From Phytophthora hibernalis (lineage: Eukaryota; Oomycota; Peronosporomycetes; Peronosporales; Peronosporaceae), in contig JAAKBF010000007.1 of the NCBI GenBank assembly GCA_012656075.1, positions 1,302,001 through 1,366,000 on the forward strand: a DNA stretch of 64,000 bases. Direction: 5' to 3'. A program made the position numbers and the translations under genes. A model generated the notes under the pieces. The model worked only from the letters and a program-made list of their open reading frames with translations, made no database searches and had not been told where the DNA came from. Position 1 is the stretch's first letter. Every line of letters begins with the position of its first letter. Shown in pieces: positions 11,341 through 22,379 of this stretch.

Positions 11341-13680
11341 ATGGAGGCCAACGGCCACGACGTCAATGTGGAGCTGGCAGTGCAGCCCGTGGTGGCTGAC
11401 GCGCTGGCGCAGCTGACACGGCTGTGGAAGGCCTTCGGACTGTCCGAGGAGGAGCAGGTGCAACAGAGGAAGATCCTCTTCGCCACAGTCCGCAAGAGCT
11501 GCCAGGTCAGAGTAACGACGTGGCGCGATGAAGTGGATCGAGCCACGACGCGTGTGCAGGAGCTGGAGAACGAGGTGCAGAGCATCAAAGCCCAGTTCCA
11601 AGGCAGCGAGGTGTGACTCCTGTTGGCAGTGCAAACGACGTTGTCTCTGACTGATTGACTTTGGTACTGCAGTCGGCGTGGTGCATCCAGTCACTGGACC
11701 AGTTTTGCAGCGGCGCGCTCCGTGACAGACTCGCAGCGCTCGAGATGGAGTTCAAGTTCCTGGACAGTGTAAGGCTGTGGACGGCCGGAAGCTGTGTCTG
11801 TAGACGACCTTACGCTGATTGTTCTGGTTGAGTGCAGGTTCGAACCAGTCGGGTAGCCGAGGTCGACAAGCTTCGAGCGCACTTGAGTCACATGGACGCG
11901 AAGCTCGGCACCACGTCCGTCTTGGTGCGATGAGTGCTTTGAGGTATGCTCGTTGCCCATACGAGTTCTATCTGACATCTTGCCGTGACGCAGCCATCGG
12001 ACGTGTCCACGCTTAGCGAAGAGTACAAAACCGCTCTGCAAGAAATGGTGAACAGGAAGTCACGTGAAGTGGTAAGAATCGCCCCTTTGCAGACAACTAT
12101 CATGGTGTTTTACGCCAACTTTCGTCGATTGCTTGCGTGGACAGCACACACGGAGAGCAGCATTTCTGGAGGCTGTGAGCGAGTGCGTCCAATTGGCCAG
12201 AGAACTGCAGATTGAATCAGATAGCATCTTCGCGGCAGATGTAAATGCTCGGTTAAAGGTGGTTGTTACCCCTGATCCATGCGTCCTGTATGCTTACAAT
12301 TGTGCTCACGATTTATGTTAATTAGAGACGAGATTTATCAGCAGATATGCTCCAGAAGATCTCGCAGAGGACTGTCGAGCTGCGAGAGCGGAAGTTTAAA
12401 CGGGAAGCACGTCTGGCGGAGATGCTTGGACAAATTCACGATCTCTGGCGTGAACTACAGGTACAAGTGACGAACCAACCTATACAAGTGCACCCCGCCA
12501 ATTTGTTGTCATACACTCATACGCAGGTGCCGGACGAAGAGCGGGAACGTTTTCGGAAGACTGTCCACGGTGTTGGCAAAGCTGTTCTTGCCTCGGTACA
12601 ATAGCACCCACTAACTAACTGTTGATGTTACGAGGCTGCGGAGATCTAACGATCTTCTATCGATTGCAGTGTGAGGCAGAACTGACCAGACTCCAACACC
12701 ATCACAAGCGTTTTGCTGCTATCGCTGTCCAGGTTACAAACCTACGGAAGGCAGTTGAAGAGCACTGGAATCAACTTGGATACAGCCCCGATCAGCGTGT
12801 GTATTTCGCTGCGATGATGAACACACCCGACTCGGAACTTTCCTACCGAGTCTTCCGCGCGCACGAAAAAGAAGTCGAAAGACTGAAGCGCCAACTACTT
12901 GGTAAAAGGGTACTCACAAGTGTACGTCTGTGGTTGGAAGTAGTTGATGTCGTTGGACCCTGATCGAGTCTGTTGTCCAATGATGCACTGCAGTATGTTG
13001 TCAAGCGCGAGGAAATCCTTCGGGCTCGTGAAGAGTACGTATTTTGATTAATGTTCCTGTTTGCTGTTGCTGCAACATAATTAATCTTGTATTTGCCTGT
13101 TTGCCCAGACACGGTGTGCCCGATGAGAAAACCCGCATGCGTATTGAGCGCGAGCTACCAAAATACACCGCGATACTCCATAATCGCATTGCCAAGTGGG
13201 AAAAGGAAACGGGGGTGACGTTCTGCTGGAATGGTATATTGCAGAACCTGAAAGGTTGTTGTGGTTGAAGTCAACTAACAACTTCGAATGCTTGTCTATA
13301 GACCAACCGTACTTGGAACGTATGCACTCAAATGATCGTGAGCATGAGAAGAAGAAAAAGAAGACCAAACAGACACCATCACCACATCTCCAAGACAGCC
13401 TAGCTTCTTCCGGCGGCTTTGGCAATCAACGTCGCCACCAGGTTTGTAGGCACCGGCGCCCTTGTGTGATACGACCGCTGCGTTCTAGGCTCACAATAAA
13501 ATATCGTGGGTTATACCGCAGCAGCAGAACCGACATTCAATCGAGGAGCGCAGGCCTCCGCGCCTTCCAGACATGGAGACGCAGCTCCAACGTCGCCGCT
13601 CAGACCCACAAGCCCCCGACCGTCCTCGCTGGCGAAACTTCATCCGCAGCACGTTCTCAAAACGTGGTCCGTCAGCGTAA
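11341..13680 (+). CDS. MAP65/PRC1/Ase1-family microtubule-bundling protein
   Basis: The family cross-links antiparallel microtubules in the spindle midzone during cytokinesis. Twelve exons join with GT-AG introns: 11341-11610, 11673-11768, 11838-11924, 11994-12071, 12145-12258, 12326-12460, 12527-12595, 12670-12909, 12994-13034, 13109-13233, 13302-13441 and 13522-13680. Their sum is 1554 nt, a whole number of codons, giving 517 residues. Family signatures are the N-terminal LWKAFGLSEEEQ, a central IHDLWRELQVPDEERERF, and VKREEILRARE followed by ELPKYTAILHNRIAKWEKETG, close to the conserved spectrin-fold microtubule-binding region. A lysine-rich stretch and an Arg-rich tail (MARKED by RRPPRLPDMETQLQRRRS) follow. 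No frameshift is needed. The exon joins are inferred from phase and splice consensus. Confidence 0.78.
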
Positions 13681-14432
13681 CCAGTAAGCGATGTCCTCAG
13701 CCATGAAGACTTCCACAACCAGCAGAGGCTGGCCACGTGAGAACCATGAAGTATTTTATCCTTAATCTGAACGGACAATGACCAATGAGTGAATCATATC
13801 TCGAAAGCCCAAAAATGCCAATGTAATGGGCATCAGCGCCTGTGCGAGCACGACTGCTCAAACATCAAATCTGAAACATTTGCAGCGAGTTTAGTTTACT
13901 AACTGTCGTTGGGTGACGCTTTTCAGGGCGTTTGGTGACCTCGAACGGCTTTGCCTAGCGTGGGCGTGAGTGTGATCGGGGGTACTTCCAATTGGCATGG
14001 TGCTTCAATCGACTTTACATGTTAACCACAAACACATAAATAAACTGGCTTCGGTGATTGTCCTTCGGGACTTAATTGTTAGTTGGAATAAACCTGGGCT
14101 ATTGGTAAAGAGCGCGGACCTCAGTTCCTTTCAGGTATGCAAATGCTTAGACCTGTATAGCAGGTTGGTAACACAATATACCTCATTATTATTACTATTA
14201 TTAGGTATGCAAATGCAGTACCAACGTTGCCAAGCTCCGAGTTACACGTCCTCGGTAGCGAAAATTATTTCGCAGCACGTTTCCGTCTCAACATTACTGT
14301 ATCAACCACTCCGCCATGCTCCTACGCGATCGGTCAAAGTGTTGCTATTCACATGTCAATTCAACTAACGTTAGGTTCAGAGATAGTAGCCCCTTTTTCA
14401 TTTTTTAAAAGCTAACTGTAAGCTACCGGTAG
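13681..14432. other. Intergenic stretch with a 14 bp direct repeat
   Basis: No gene is recognised. AGGTATGCAAATGC occurs at 14133 and again at 14203, each containing the octamer ATGCAAAT, separated by an AT-rich ATT microsatellite. This marks the end of the gene-dense island. Confidence 0.5.
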
Positions 14433-15352
14433 AAGTGATGACAAATGATTGCTACCATCAAGTAGCTTGTCGGTTGCTGTTTCGACATAGCTCTGTGCTT
14501 CTGGGATGCCGACGATGCAGCTCTACTACCTTACCACACACGCTATAGACAAGGCTACACGGCTTCAAACGAACTGACCGATGTGACAAAGCTCCCCGAC
14601 GCACTAGCAAGAAATGCTTTAGCCCCTCAAAGCCCGCACGGGTTCAATGCTCGTCCAGATCATGCCAACCGAGTCGAGCTCTTTGCCACAGGTGCCAAAG
14701 AACCCACCCAGCTGATAACCCTCCTCAGCGGTGTTCTTCGCAATATTCTTCGTGGGATTGCCTCCTTCGATAAAGTTGCCCAGGTTGGTGGTAAAGCGAA
14801 GGTACTTGATGCGCGTGTGGTCGTCCTTCTCTCCCCAGTGAGCCTCAAAACCAATGACGTACTCGCCAGCACTTAGCGTGAGTGTGATCGGGTGCCCACC
14901 CTTGCCGCCGTGGAACAAGTCAGTCTTTAATCCCGAGGGGTCCGTGACGGCAGCGCCGACACCGTTGATGCGCTCGCCGCCCTGGATCGTGACGGATTGC
15001 ACGGTTTGTCCAGCGAAAACAAGGTCGATGTCCGAGTATTTCGTGCCGTGAGGGCCGCCAAAAGTTTCACTCAGCATGATGCCGCCTTCGTCCGTAGCGA
15101 CGGCGCCACGCGTGACTAGCGCCACCATTGCCAGTACTTGGCAGAAGAACCCGATCATCCGCGCCATGGTATTCTTGTAAGAAACGTTGAGAGAGACTTG
15201 TTGTCCAGAGGAGAAGTTTTGGAATGAGAGCGAGAAGTTTGGTTTTACATGTAGTTAGGAGTACCGGTACAGCATGCACGACGCAGATAGGAAGCCCACG
15301 AAAACGACAGTTCTAAAACTCATCACTGGGGATTTATCATTAGGACTAAGCG
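14433..15352 (-). repeat. Left arm of a long inverted duplication carrying a lectin gene
   Basis: This arm, read on the minus strand, matches 17916-18873 on the plus strand. The match covers leader, coding region and 3' flank. The inner edge is at the sequence TTAGTCC/GGACTAA next to 15352 and the outer edge is near the shared TCATTTGTCATCA. Divergence between arms is modest, with small indels mainly in the 3' flank. Confidence 0.85.
14619..15167 (-). CDS. Secreted jacalin-type lectin, copy A (intact)
   Basis: The 182-residue product has a signal peptide (MARMIGFFCQVLAMVALVTRGAVA) followed by one jacalin-like beta-prism domain. Hallmarks are the N-terminal glycine loop FGGPHGTKYSDI and the C-terminal sugar-site region GYQLGGFFGTCGKELDSVG, with the strands VQSVTIQGGERINGVG between. 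Jacalin folds bind mannose- or galactose-type glycans, and secretion by an oomycete suggests binding of host or own wall sugars; this is inference. It is uninterrupted, unlike copy B, and shares its upstream 185 bp with copy B, so both probably use the same promoter type. It diverges away from copy B across a 2.9 kb gap. Confidence 0.88.
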   Translation of the reverse strand: MARMIGFFCQVLAMVALVTRGAVATDEGGIMLSETFGGPHGTKYSDIDLVFAGQTVQSVTIQGGERINGVGAAVTDPSGLKTDLFHGGKGGHPITLTLSAGEYVIGFEAHWGEKDDHTRIKYLRFTTNLGNFIEGGNPTKNIAKNTAEEGYQLGGFFGTCGKELDSVGMIWTSIEPVRALRG

Positions 15353-15390
15353 CGATTTTCGTTATCTCGTCAATTTTCACGACACATGAT

Positions 15391-15437
15391 GTGTTCATAA
15401 TATGAACACTTCACTTATGTCAGCATATTATGCTGAC
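15391..15437. promoter_or_regulatory. Two adjacent perfect 19 bp odd palindromes
   Basis: Bases 15391-15409 read GTGTTCATA-A-TATGAACAC and 15419-15437 read GTCAGCATA-T-TATGCTGAC. Each has 9 bp arms around one central base and shares the CATA/TATG core. They lie about 225-270 bp upstream of lectin copy A, just outside the duplicated arm. Binding of a dimeric regulator is one possibility; a hairpin is another. Confidence 0.45.
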
Positions 15438-17915
15438 TGAAAGGGGTAATATGTTGTCCAGAAGTATTACGCGCTGCACAGAAGGGTGGATGGCACAGCA
15501 TTACAAACACACCCGTTTGTGCACGAACAGTACATGTACCGCTTTGCAATCTATAATAGTACATTTACTGAATCGGTACATGACATGTACACATGGTACT
15601 GTAACACCCAAGAAAAAGTTAGGATTGGCTGAGTGATGCCGTGATGCTTGTTAGGTTTGGCCCGTATGGTTTCGGTCTTTATGACGCAGCGATAAAACTA
15701 AAACGGCTCCAACTAATAAAAAAATGTCCGCAGCGTCGTTTAGAGATCAGCTATGTACGTACGCTGAGTTGAATCTTGAATTATTTGATGACCTCTAGGT
15801 AGCAAGGCTTGCTCAAAGGCCTCTGGTAGAACAGGATAGCTACCACATGTGCTTTATCTCGGATAAATTATCCACATGGATAGATCACGCGGTGCTAGTA
15901 CATTGTTAGCAAAGAAAACTATTCAGATCTGTTGGACTGCGGGACGGGAGACCATCGGGAAAAAGAGGCTACATTTTGTCCGACTGTACATGTATCATAC
16001 TCTTGTATTTGTATTTGTTGCGGTTATGGCGCCCGAAGCGCGCTAGGCTGCATTCTTATCATACTTTATTATACCGGTAGTCCGAATTCAAGTCAAACCT
16101 TACGGGTGGATGGTTACGGTGTACTGGTAACGCACACGTAACGGTAAGGCCTACCCTTACTTAGTGGTCGGTTATCAGATCTCTACTGTAAATCCGGGGA
16201 AGACTTTGCATATCGATCTGGAACTACAGACTGAGAATTGCGTCATTCTTATTTCCGTTTTGAACACACATAATTTTGTGTTGATACCGGTAGCAACATT
16301 TTATGGCGAGCGATACAGCCCATGTTTTTCAATACGATTAGGTAGTAAATCATGGGCGAAAACATGGAAAAAGCCTTGACCAAGTTTTTTTAACATGCAA
16401 AGGCGAATCCAAGCCCTACATGAAACCTGTTCGGGCACACATATATTATAGAAAGACGACTACTACTACTAGTACACTGTACTGGCGATTATAGGGTTAT
16501 TTTTAAATATACTTCAAGCAATCAAATTTCATGTCAGCAGCAAACATCTGTCCCTTGTGCCAATCACTGTATTTTCCCGGTCCAAGTTTACGGCTTCCTG
16601 ACTCCTCCAGAGGCTCGTAAACAAGAAGACAGCGAAGTGTACACACCATGCTAACCGATCGGTAGATGAGCTCCTCAATCCTCGCGACAAAAAAACATCT
16701 CTGTAGAGGAGGGGCCGAATGCAGATGGCGGTGGTGCTCTACATTGAGGACCCCCGTAAAAACGGTATCGCGGAATTATTTATTTATTTTTGGTCTCCCT
16801 AAATCCATATACAAAGTTGCGCTACGCACGCAGAAGCTCAGAAATTTAGGATTTTCTGGGTTTAAAGTTTTGAAGTGCCTCTGGCAAGTTGTCAGTGCTT
16901 GCTTACAATCACAGCCTATGTAACAAGGGCCACATACAGTTATTATAGTGTGTGCATCTGCATGTAGTTGATTTCATACAGAGTGCACTCGACCTATATG
17001 GCCATGTCCTCGGCGCATCTCCTGCGCCTGCTTCGCAGACGCAGTATCTGCTTTTAATACATGTATTATTTGTGTCATAGATGATAATCTTAGTTGCACT
17101 AGGGGAACGTCCAGGTAGCATCCCGACCAAGCCAATCCCGTCGCGCTATTAATAAGGCTTTCAGGGTGGCAGTTTTGCCTTTGAGGCGTGCAGGTAGACA
17201 TAACACTTGACGGCTAGCTTTGAGACCGAGGACAAGAAGAAGTCGTTGTCAGGGAAATTTGTCTCAATTCCGCCGCAATATTTAGGTTACTGTTCTGATG
17301 TACCAGAGGCAATAGTCAACGCTGAAGAGGAGGTCAATGCCATTCACAACAAAAAGGATAAGGTTTAGGATATATATTTTATGGAAAATGATACCGGTTT
17401 GCGATGCGAGTACCGGGGCCCTGAGGGTCCCGCCAATACATGTCATGTAGAGCAGATTCGTGAAATGAATACACGCCAAATGCGCTACCCGTATATGATA
17501 ATTAGCGCCGCTTAGGAGCAAAATTTCATCTAATGTACATGAAGTCGTTCACTATTGCGGATGCTACAGGAGTGTCAGATATTTCCGTGAGCGGACTGCC
17601 AGCAGAAAGAAAGGCCGCAAGCAGCAGAAGTATTCGATAGACTTTTTCGTGCTTCCTATAATAATCACAACGATATTATTGTTGTGAGTTTCCTCTCGAT
17701 AATAACCTCACAATGGGCGTATTTTTGCAGATGGAGTCGATGTTCATCCGCTTTCATATTCTTGGCTAGAGTAGTTTTACGGGCCCATCTGAACGTTATC
17801 ATCAAGATAAAGTTCGGATTGGTCAGCTGCGCGTAATACCGACGGAGTATGCAGTCCAGCATGCATGCATTTACCGCATGGCGTGAAAATTGTGGTACAG
17901 GTACGACGGAAACCA
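15438..17915. other. Spacer of the inverted duplication, no gene recognised
   Basis: AT-rich sequence with scattered short ORFs and several TACATGTA and TACCGGTA octamers. A 15 bp odd palindrome (GTACATG-A-CATGTAC) lies near 15577. Nothing resembling a transposase was found. Confidence 0.5.
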
Positions 17916-18873
17916 CGCTTAGTCCTAATGATAAATCCCCAGTGATGAGTTTTAGAACTGTCGTTTTCGTGGGCTTCCTATCTGCGTCGTGCATGCTGTA
18001 CCGGTACTCCTAACTACATGTAAAACCAAACTTCTCGCTCTCTTTCATTCCAAAACTTCTCCTCTGGACAACAAGTCTCTCTCAAAGTTTCTTACAAGAA
18101 TACCATGGCGCGGATGATCGGGTTCTTCTGCCAAGTACTGGCAATGGTGGCGCTAGTCGCGCGTGGCGCCGTCGCTACGGACAAAGGCGGAATCATGCTG
18201 AGTGAAACTTTTGGCGGCCCTCACGGCACGAAATACTCGGACATCAGCCTTGTTTCCCTGGACAAACCGTGCAATCCGTCACGATCCAGGGCGGCGAGCG
18301 CATCAACGGTGTCGGCGCTGCCGTCACGGACCCCTCGGGATTAAAGACTGACTTGTTCCACGGCGGCAAGGGTGGGCACCCGATCACACTCACGCTAAGT
18401 GCTGGCGAGTACGTCATGGGCATTGAGGCTCACTGGGGAGAGAAGGACGACCACACGCGCATCAAGTACCTCCGTTTGACCACTAACCTGGGCAACTTTA
18501 TCGAAGGAGGCAAACCCACGAAGAATATTGGCAAGGACACCGCGCGTGGGGCTATCAGTTGGGTGGGTTCTTTGGCACCTGTGGCAAAGAGCTCGACTCG
18601 GTTGGCATCATCTGGACGAAGATCGATCCGGCTCGGGCTTTGAGGGGCTAAATCATTTCTCGCTGATGCGCCGGGGCGAGCTTTTGTCACATCGGCCAGT
18701 TCGTTTGAACCCGTAGTGGACTTGTCTGCAGCGTGTGTGGTAATGTAGTAGAGCTGCGTTGTCGGCAACCCAGCAACATAGCGTCAGCCATATGTCGAAA
18801 CAACAACGGGAAGTTAATTCTGTGACTCCTTGATCGCCATTGTTAATCATTTGTCATCATCACCACTTCCAAC
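17916..18873 (+). repeat. Right arm of the long inverted duplication
   Basis: Plus-strand counterpart of 14433-15352. The 5' boundary shares AGTCCTAATGATAAATCCCC with the other arm, and the similarity continues through the lectin gene to the shared CATTTGTCATCA near 18850. Confidence 0.85.
18105..18651 (+). pseudogene. Secreted jacalin-type lectin, copy B (two frameshifts)
   Basis: Same signal peptide and domain order as copy A. The reading frame breaks near 18255 (a T run one base shorter than in copy A) and near 18545 (a G run before the GYQLGG-like segment). The frames on both sides match copy A closely, including FGGPHGTKYSDI, VTIQGGERINGVG and a final ARALRG. Because both breaks are in homopolymers, sequencing error is as likely as true decay. 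If the gene is intact it would be 182 residues. It faces away from copy A. Confidence 0.75.
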
Positions 18874-19003
18874 TTTGAAACTAGGAAATGGACTGCGGCG
18901 TGTCAGCACCAAGGATTAGGCAGCACCGTAAAATCGGACTACCGGTACATTACTAAAAACACCCAGACTTTGTCGCCGTTCGCAAGGACTTCAGCGCATG
19001 TAC

Positions 19004-19057
19004 GTCACATCGCTGAGCGATGTGACTTTAGATGAGCGATCATCGCTCATCTAAAGT
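19004..19057. repeat. Overlapping perfect 23 bp and 33 bp odd palindromes
   Basis: Bases 19004-19026 form 11 bp arms around a G (GTCACATCGCT-G-AGCGATGTGAC in two halves). Bases 19025-19057 form 16 bp arms around a C, with half-site ACTTTAGATGAGCGAT. Both carry the core AGCGAT. They lie about 130 bp beyond the right lectin arm. A (GTA)n microsatellite follows at about 19061-19126. Confidence 0.6.
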
Positions 19058-19548
19058 TTCCAGTAGTAGTAGTAATGTAGTAGTAGTAATACACGTAGTA
19101 ATAGTCGTCGTCGTAGTAGTAGAACAGTGTGCGCGTTTTTTCTCGGTTAACTATTTCTACACTCAACATAGGCCGTCCACCCCAGGAATGGGAGGCACGC
19201 GTTGAGCTCCCTAAGTCTCCCGCGAAAATTCGCATCCGTCGGAAATTATTGCCCCCTTCGCGAAGACCCATCGAGCTTGGTGGCGGCAAGTCCGCTGCTT
19301 TCTGTCCCTCTCCTCGGCCCGGTGCTCTTGGTTAGCCTTCATCAGGCCACTAACGCCTTCTCCAAGCAACTGCATCGTGGTCTGGGACCAAGGCAGCTCA
19401 TTTCGCAATTCGCCGGCGCCCGCTCAAGTGAACAGAATCGGTCCTCCGGAACCGGCTCCCATCCAGGGGAGAAGTCCCCTCGGGGGTCTTTGGATGGTGG
19501 AGTGAAGCCGGGCGTTCTCCCCAGCACCGTGGCGGGGCCTCATGGGCG

Positions 19549-19760
19549 CGGGAAGTGATACCCGTGCATGAAGCCCCACATTGTTCTTGCGACGTGACAT
19601 CCGCGGACCAAGCTTACGTCAGTGCCTCTGTGTCACGCGTCAACATGGCGCCGGACGATGCCGAGGCTGTCGTCTGCTGGGAGCGGGAAGTGATACCCCT
19701 GTATGAAGCCCATATTTTCTCGCGACGTGACACCCGCTGATCAAGCTCATGTCAAGTGGT
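19549..19760 (+). repeat. Imperfect direct repeat, unit about 75 bp
   Basis: GCGGGAAGTGATACCC...GAAGCCC...CGACGTGACA.CCGC...TCAAGCT.A.GTCA occurs from about 19551 and again from about 19683, period near 131 bp. The surrounding region 19127-22379 has scattered ORFs of up to 150 codons but no recognised gene. Confidence 0.5.
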
Positions 19761-22379
19761 GTGGAGGGCAAAACTCTACACACGAATCCGGACAACTGCC
19801 AGCGTTTTGACACCCGCAGAACTGGCACTGCATATGGAGTCAACGCGGTATGTGCCGCGTAGAGCGACTGATGCCCAGGCGACAGAAGCTCTGAACAACA
19901 CAGAGAAGGCATCATCTGATACTGGAGGATGGAGATGCTGGATAAGTGCTTGACCTGTTAGCCGACAGATTGACAGCAGGGGGCTGACCAATTTGCCGGA
20001 AGCAACACGGGAAGGTCATTTGCGGGCACACATTGATAAACAGGCAGAGTGTGCGACGGACATAAAAGTCGTTAGCTATTAATTAGTTAACTGACGTCAA
20101 TGTACCTCACTGTGAAACGAAACGAAAACCACGGCAGCTTCAGCCAGTACGCCGTTGTAGTCTGTAGTCTTGGTACGCTTCTGCGACTTATGCTGATCCC
20201 CTTGAGCTCCTTCCCTTGGCGGAGAGTCTTCTGCGACGCCCCCTCGTGTAGGCTCGTGCATCGCTGCCGAGGTATCTTCCTGGGCGGTGCCTTGGTCACC
20301 ATCGCAGTGAAGTCGTCAGCTGAGCACTGAGCACGAGGTGCACCCACCGCGCACGTCGAGTCTTGATCCGCGCCGAGATCTCAGCCCGGAAACCATTGGC
20401 CTCAACCCCATGTCCGTGTAGAGCCTGACATCGCTCCAATGGCGGAAATTGACTGCAGCGGCATCTATGGTAGGTTTGTGTATGACTTGGCATTTGCCAC
20501 TAGAAACTAGTTCCACATGTCAGCTACACCAACGACGTCACCCACCCCGGCGGAGGTCTCCTACCGCGCATCTCTAGCACTCGGAATTAGCTGAGGGAAG
20601 TTCTAAATCCTATGGAATACAAGACCGACCCTTTGGTACCTTACTGTGAGGCTTGGACGTACCAGAGCCACCCAAATGGGTCATTTCGTTGTACATATTA
20701 TATCGTATACACTATAGGTGACTTAGAAATTGTATTGCATACAAACTCCAAGGTTCACTATAATCAGTCTTTAAATGCCACTATTTTAGCCACTAAGTAC
20801 CCTCAGACCAGGAACTTGTGAACTGCCTTTCACTTACAGTTGGTAAACTCTTGAGACACGCTTCCTCAAATCAAGGTGCTGTGTGATCTCCGACAAACCA
20901 CCAATCCGGCGAGTCGTCAACAAGATGGTCCATTGAACGACCAAAATAGTTGCTGACAAAATAGAAGCGCTAACGTGACACGCTTCGGTGGACTGGCCTC
21001 TCCAGGTTGGCTAACACAAAGCGCTTGATCCGGACGTCAGACGCCGAACGTGGTTCGTAAATAAAGCGCCCCAAACGAGGTAAAACCGCTGATGGATGCC
21101 ACCAAGACTTCGTACGTCGCGTTCTGCGGCGCCGTCGATGGCAACACGACACTGGCTTCCAAAGTCCAACAAAGTTCGCATTCATTGAACCGCGCTGCAA
21201 TTGTTCCAACTATGTCAGGGGCTTGAAGCGCACGATGACCAAACCGCGACTACCGATATGAACGCTTGCAGCGCTATGATAACAGGGGAGACATCTCGAT
21301 TCGAACGCTGTCAAGGCCACGCAGGTGTTCCAATATAATACTTCTTCGATCCGACACTAAAACTTCGGATAGGTGTAGGGCAAGTAAACGTTGGCAAGAT
21401 TACAATCTTCGTAGCATGATTTTCAAACATTTTTTTTAATGAAAAACTCGTCAAATAAAAAATGGTTGTCAGAATCGTGTTATTGAGGGGGAGGGCGGGG
21501 TATACCTCGGAACCCTACCAAAGCGAGCGCCGAGTCCACATTGAACATCTCTAACGTTGCTGATGTGAAGTATTCGGACAAAGCAAGTGAAGCGCAACAA
21601 AGTGCAGCAAAGCGAAGTGCAGTTAAACGGAACTCCAGAAGGTAGAGTACAGTGTGGTATTGCAATTAACAGAAAACGTCGTTAGTTCGGCTTCCACGCA
21701 ACAGCACAACAATTCGCCGAGTCAGGTCGGCGTTGTCGAGCTTGCGCAGGGTTCCTGTCGGATCCCTTAGCGGTTCGCCCAGCCTGGGTCCAGTTGAGTG
21801 TTGTACCCAACAAGTAACAAGCTCCAAACTTCGCCTGAGCGGGGCAGTCTCCGTGCTAAACGCTGTGCCCTCCACCATAGGATGGACGACAGCGCGCGGG
21901 TGCTTTTACAGGTCACCAGGCGCAGATTACGCCCAGCTAGGCGGTTACAGTGTCCTGGGTTGTACAGACCCACCGGCTCGTCGAGTCGACGAGACTTGTC
22001 TTCGTTTGGTAGCGAGAAGTGCCCACCCCGGGCCGACCTTGATTTCTTGGCGCTACCAGACGGATCCCTTACAAGCTATGCCTCTCGGGGAACGACGGCA
22101 GACATAATCCAGCCCACGCAGGACTTACCGGAAAAGTGTACGCTGTTCTTGAACTTAGAAGATTCTGCTCTGATTGTTATCTTTATGTCTTCGGAGATCC
22201 CCTTCAGGTTCTTCCTTGTGGTCTTCTATCGGTCCTTTACAAATATCTAATGAAATGGAGTCGTTACAGATCTCTCTACGACTCTTCGCTCAGCTCCGTC
22301 CCTTGGTGTCGAGCTGTTTACCTACCTCTCGACCACTCTTCGCTCAGATCCTGATTTATCCCCCAGTTGGCATATCTTT

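Noticed and set aside
14583..14876. Plus-strand ORF opposite lectin A
   Set aside because: Antisense of a well-supported lectin gene.
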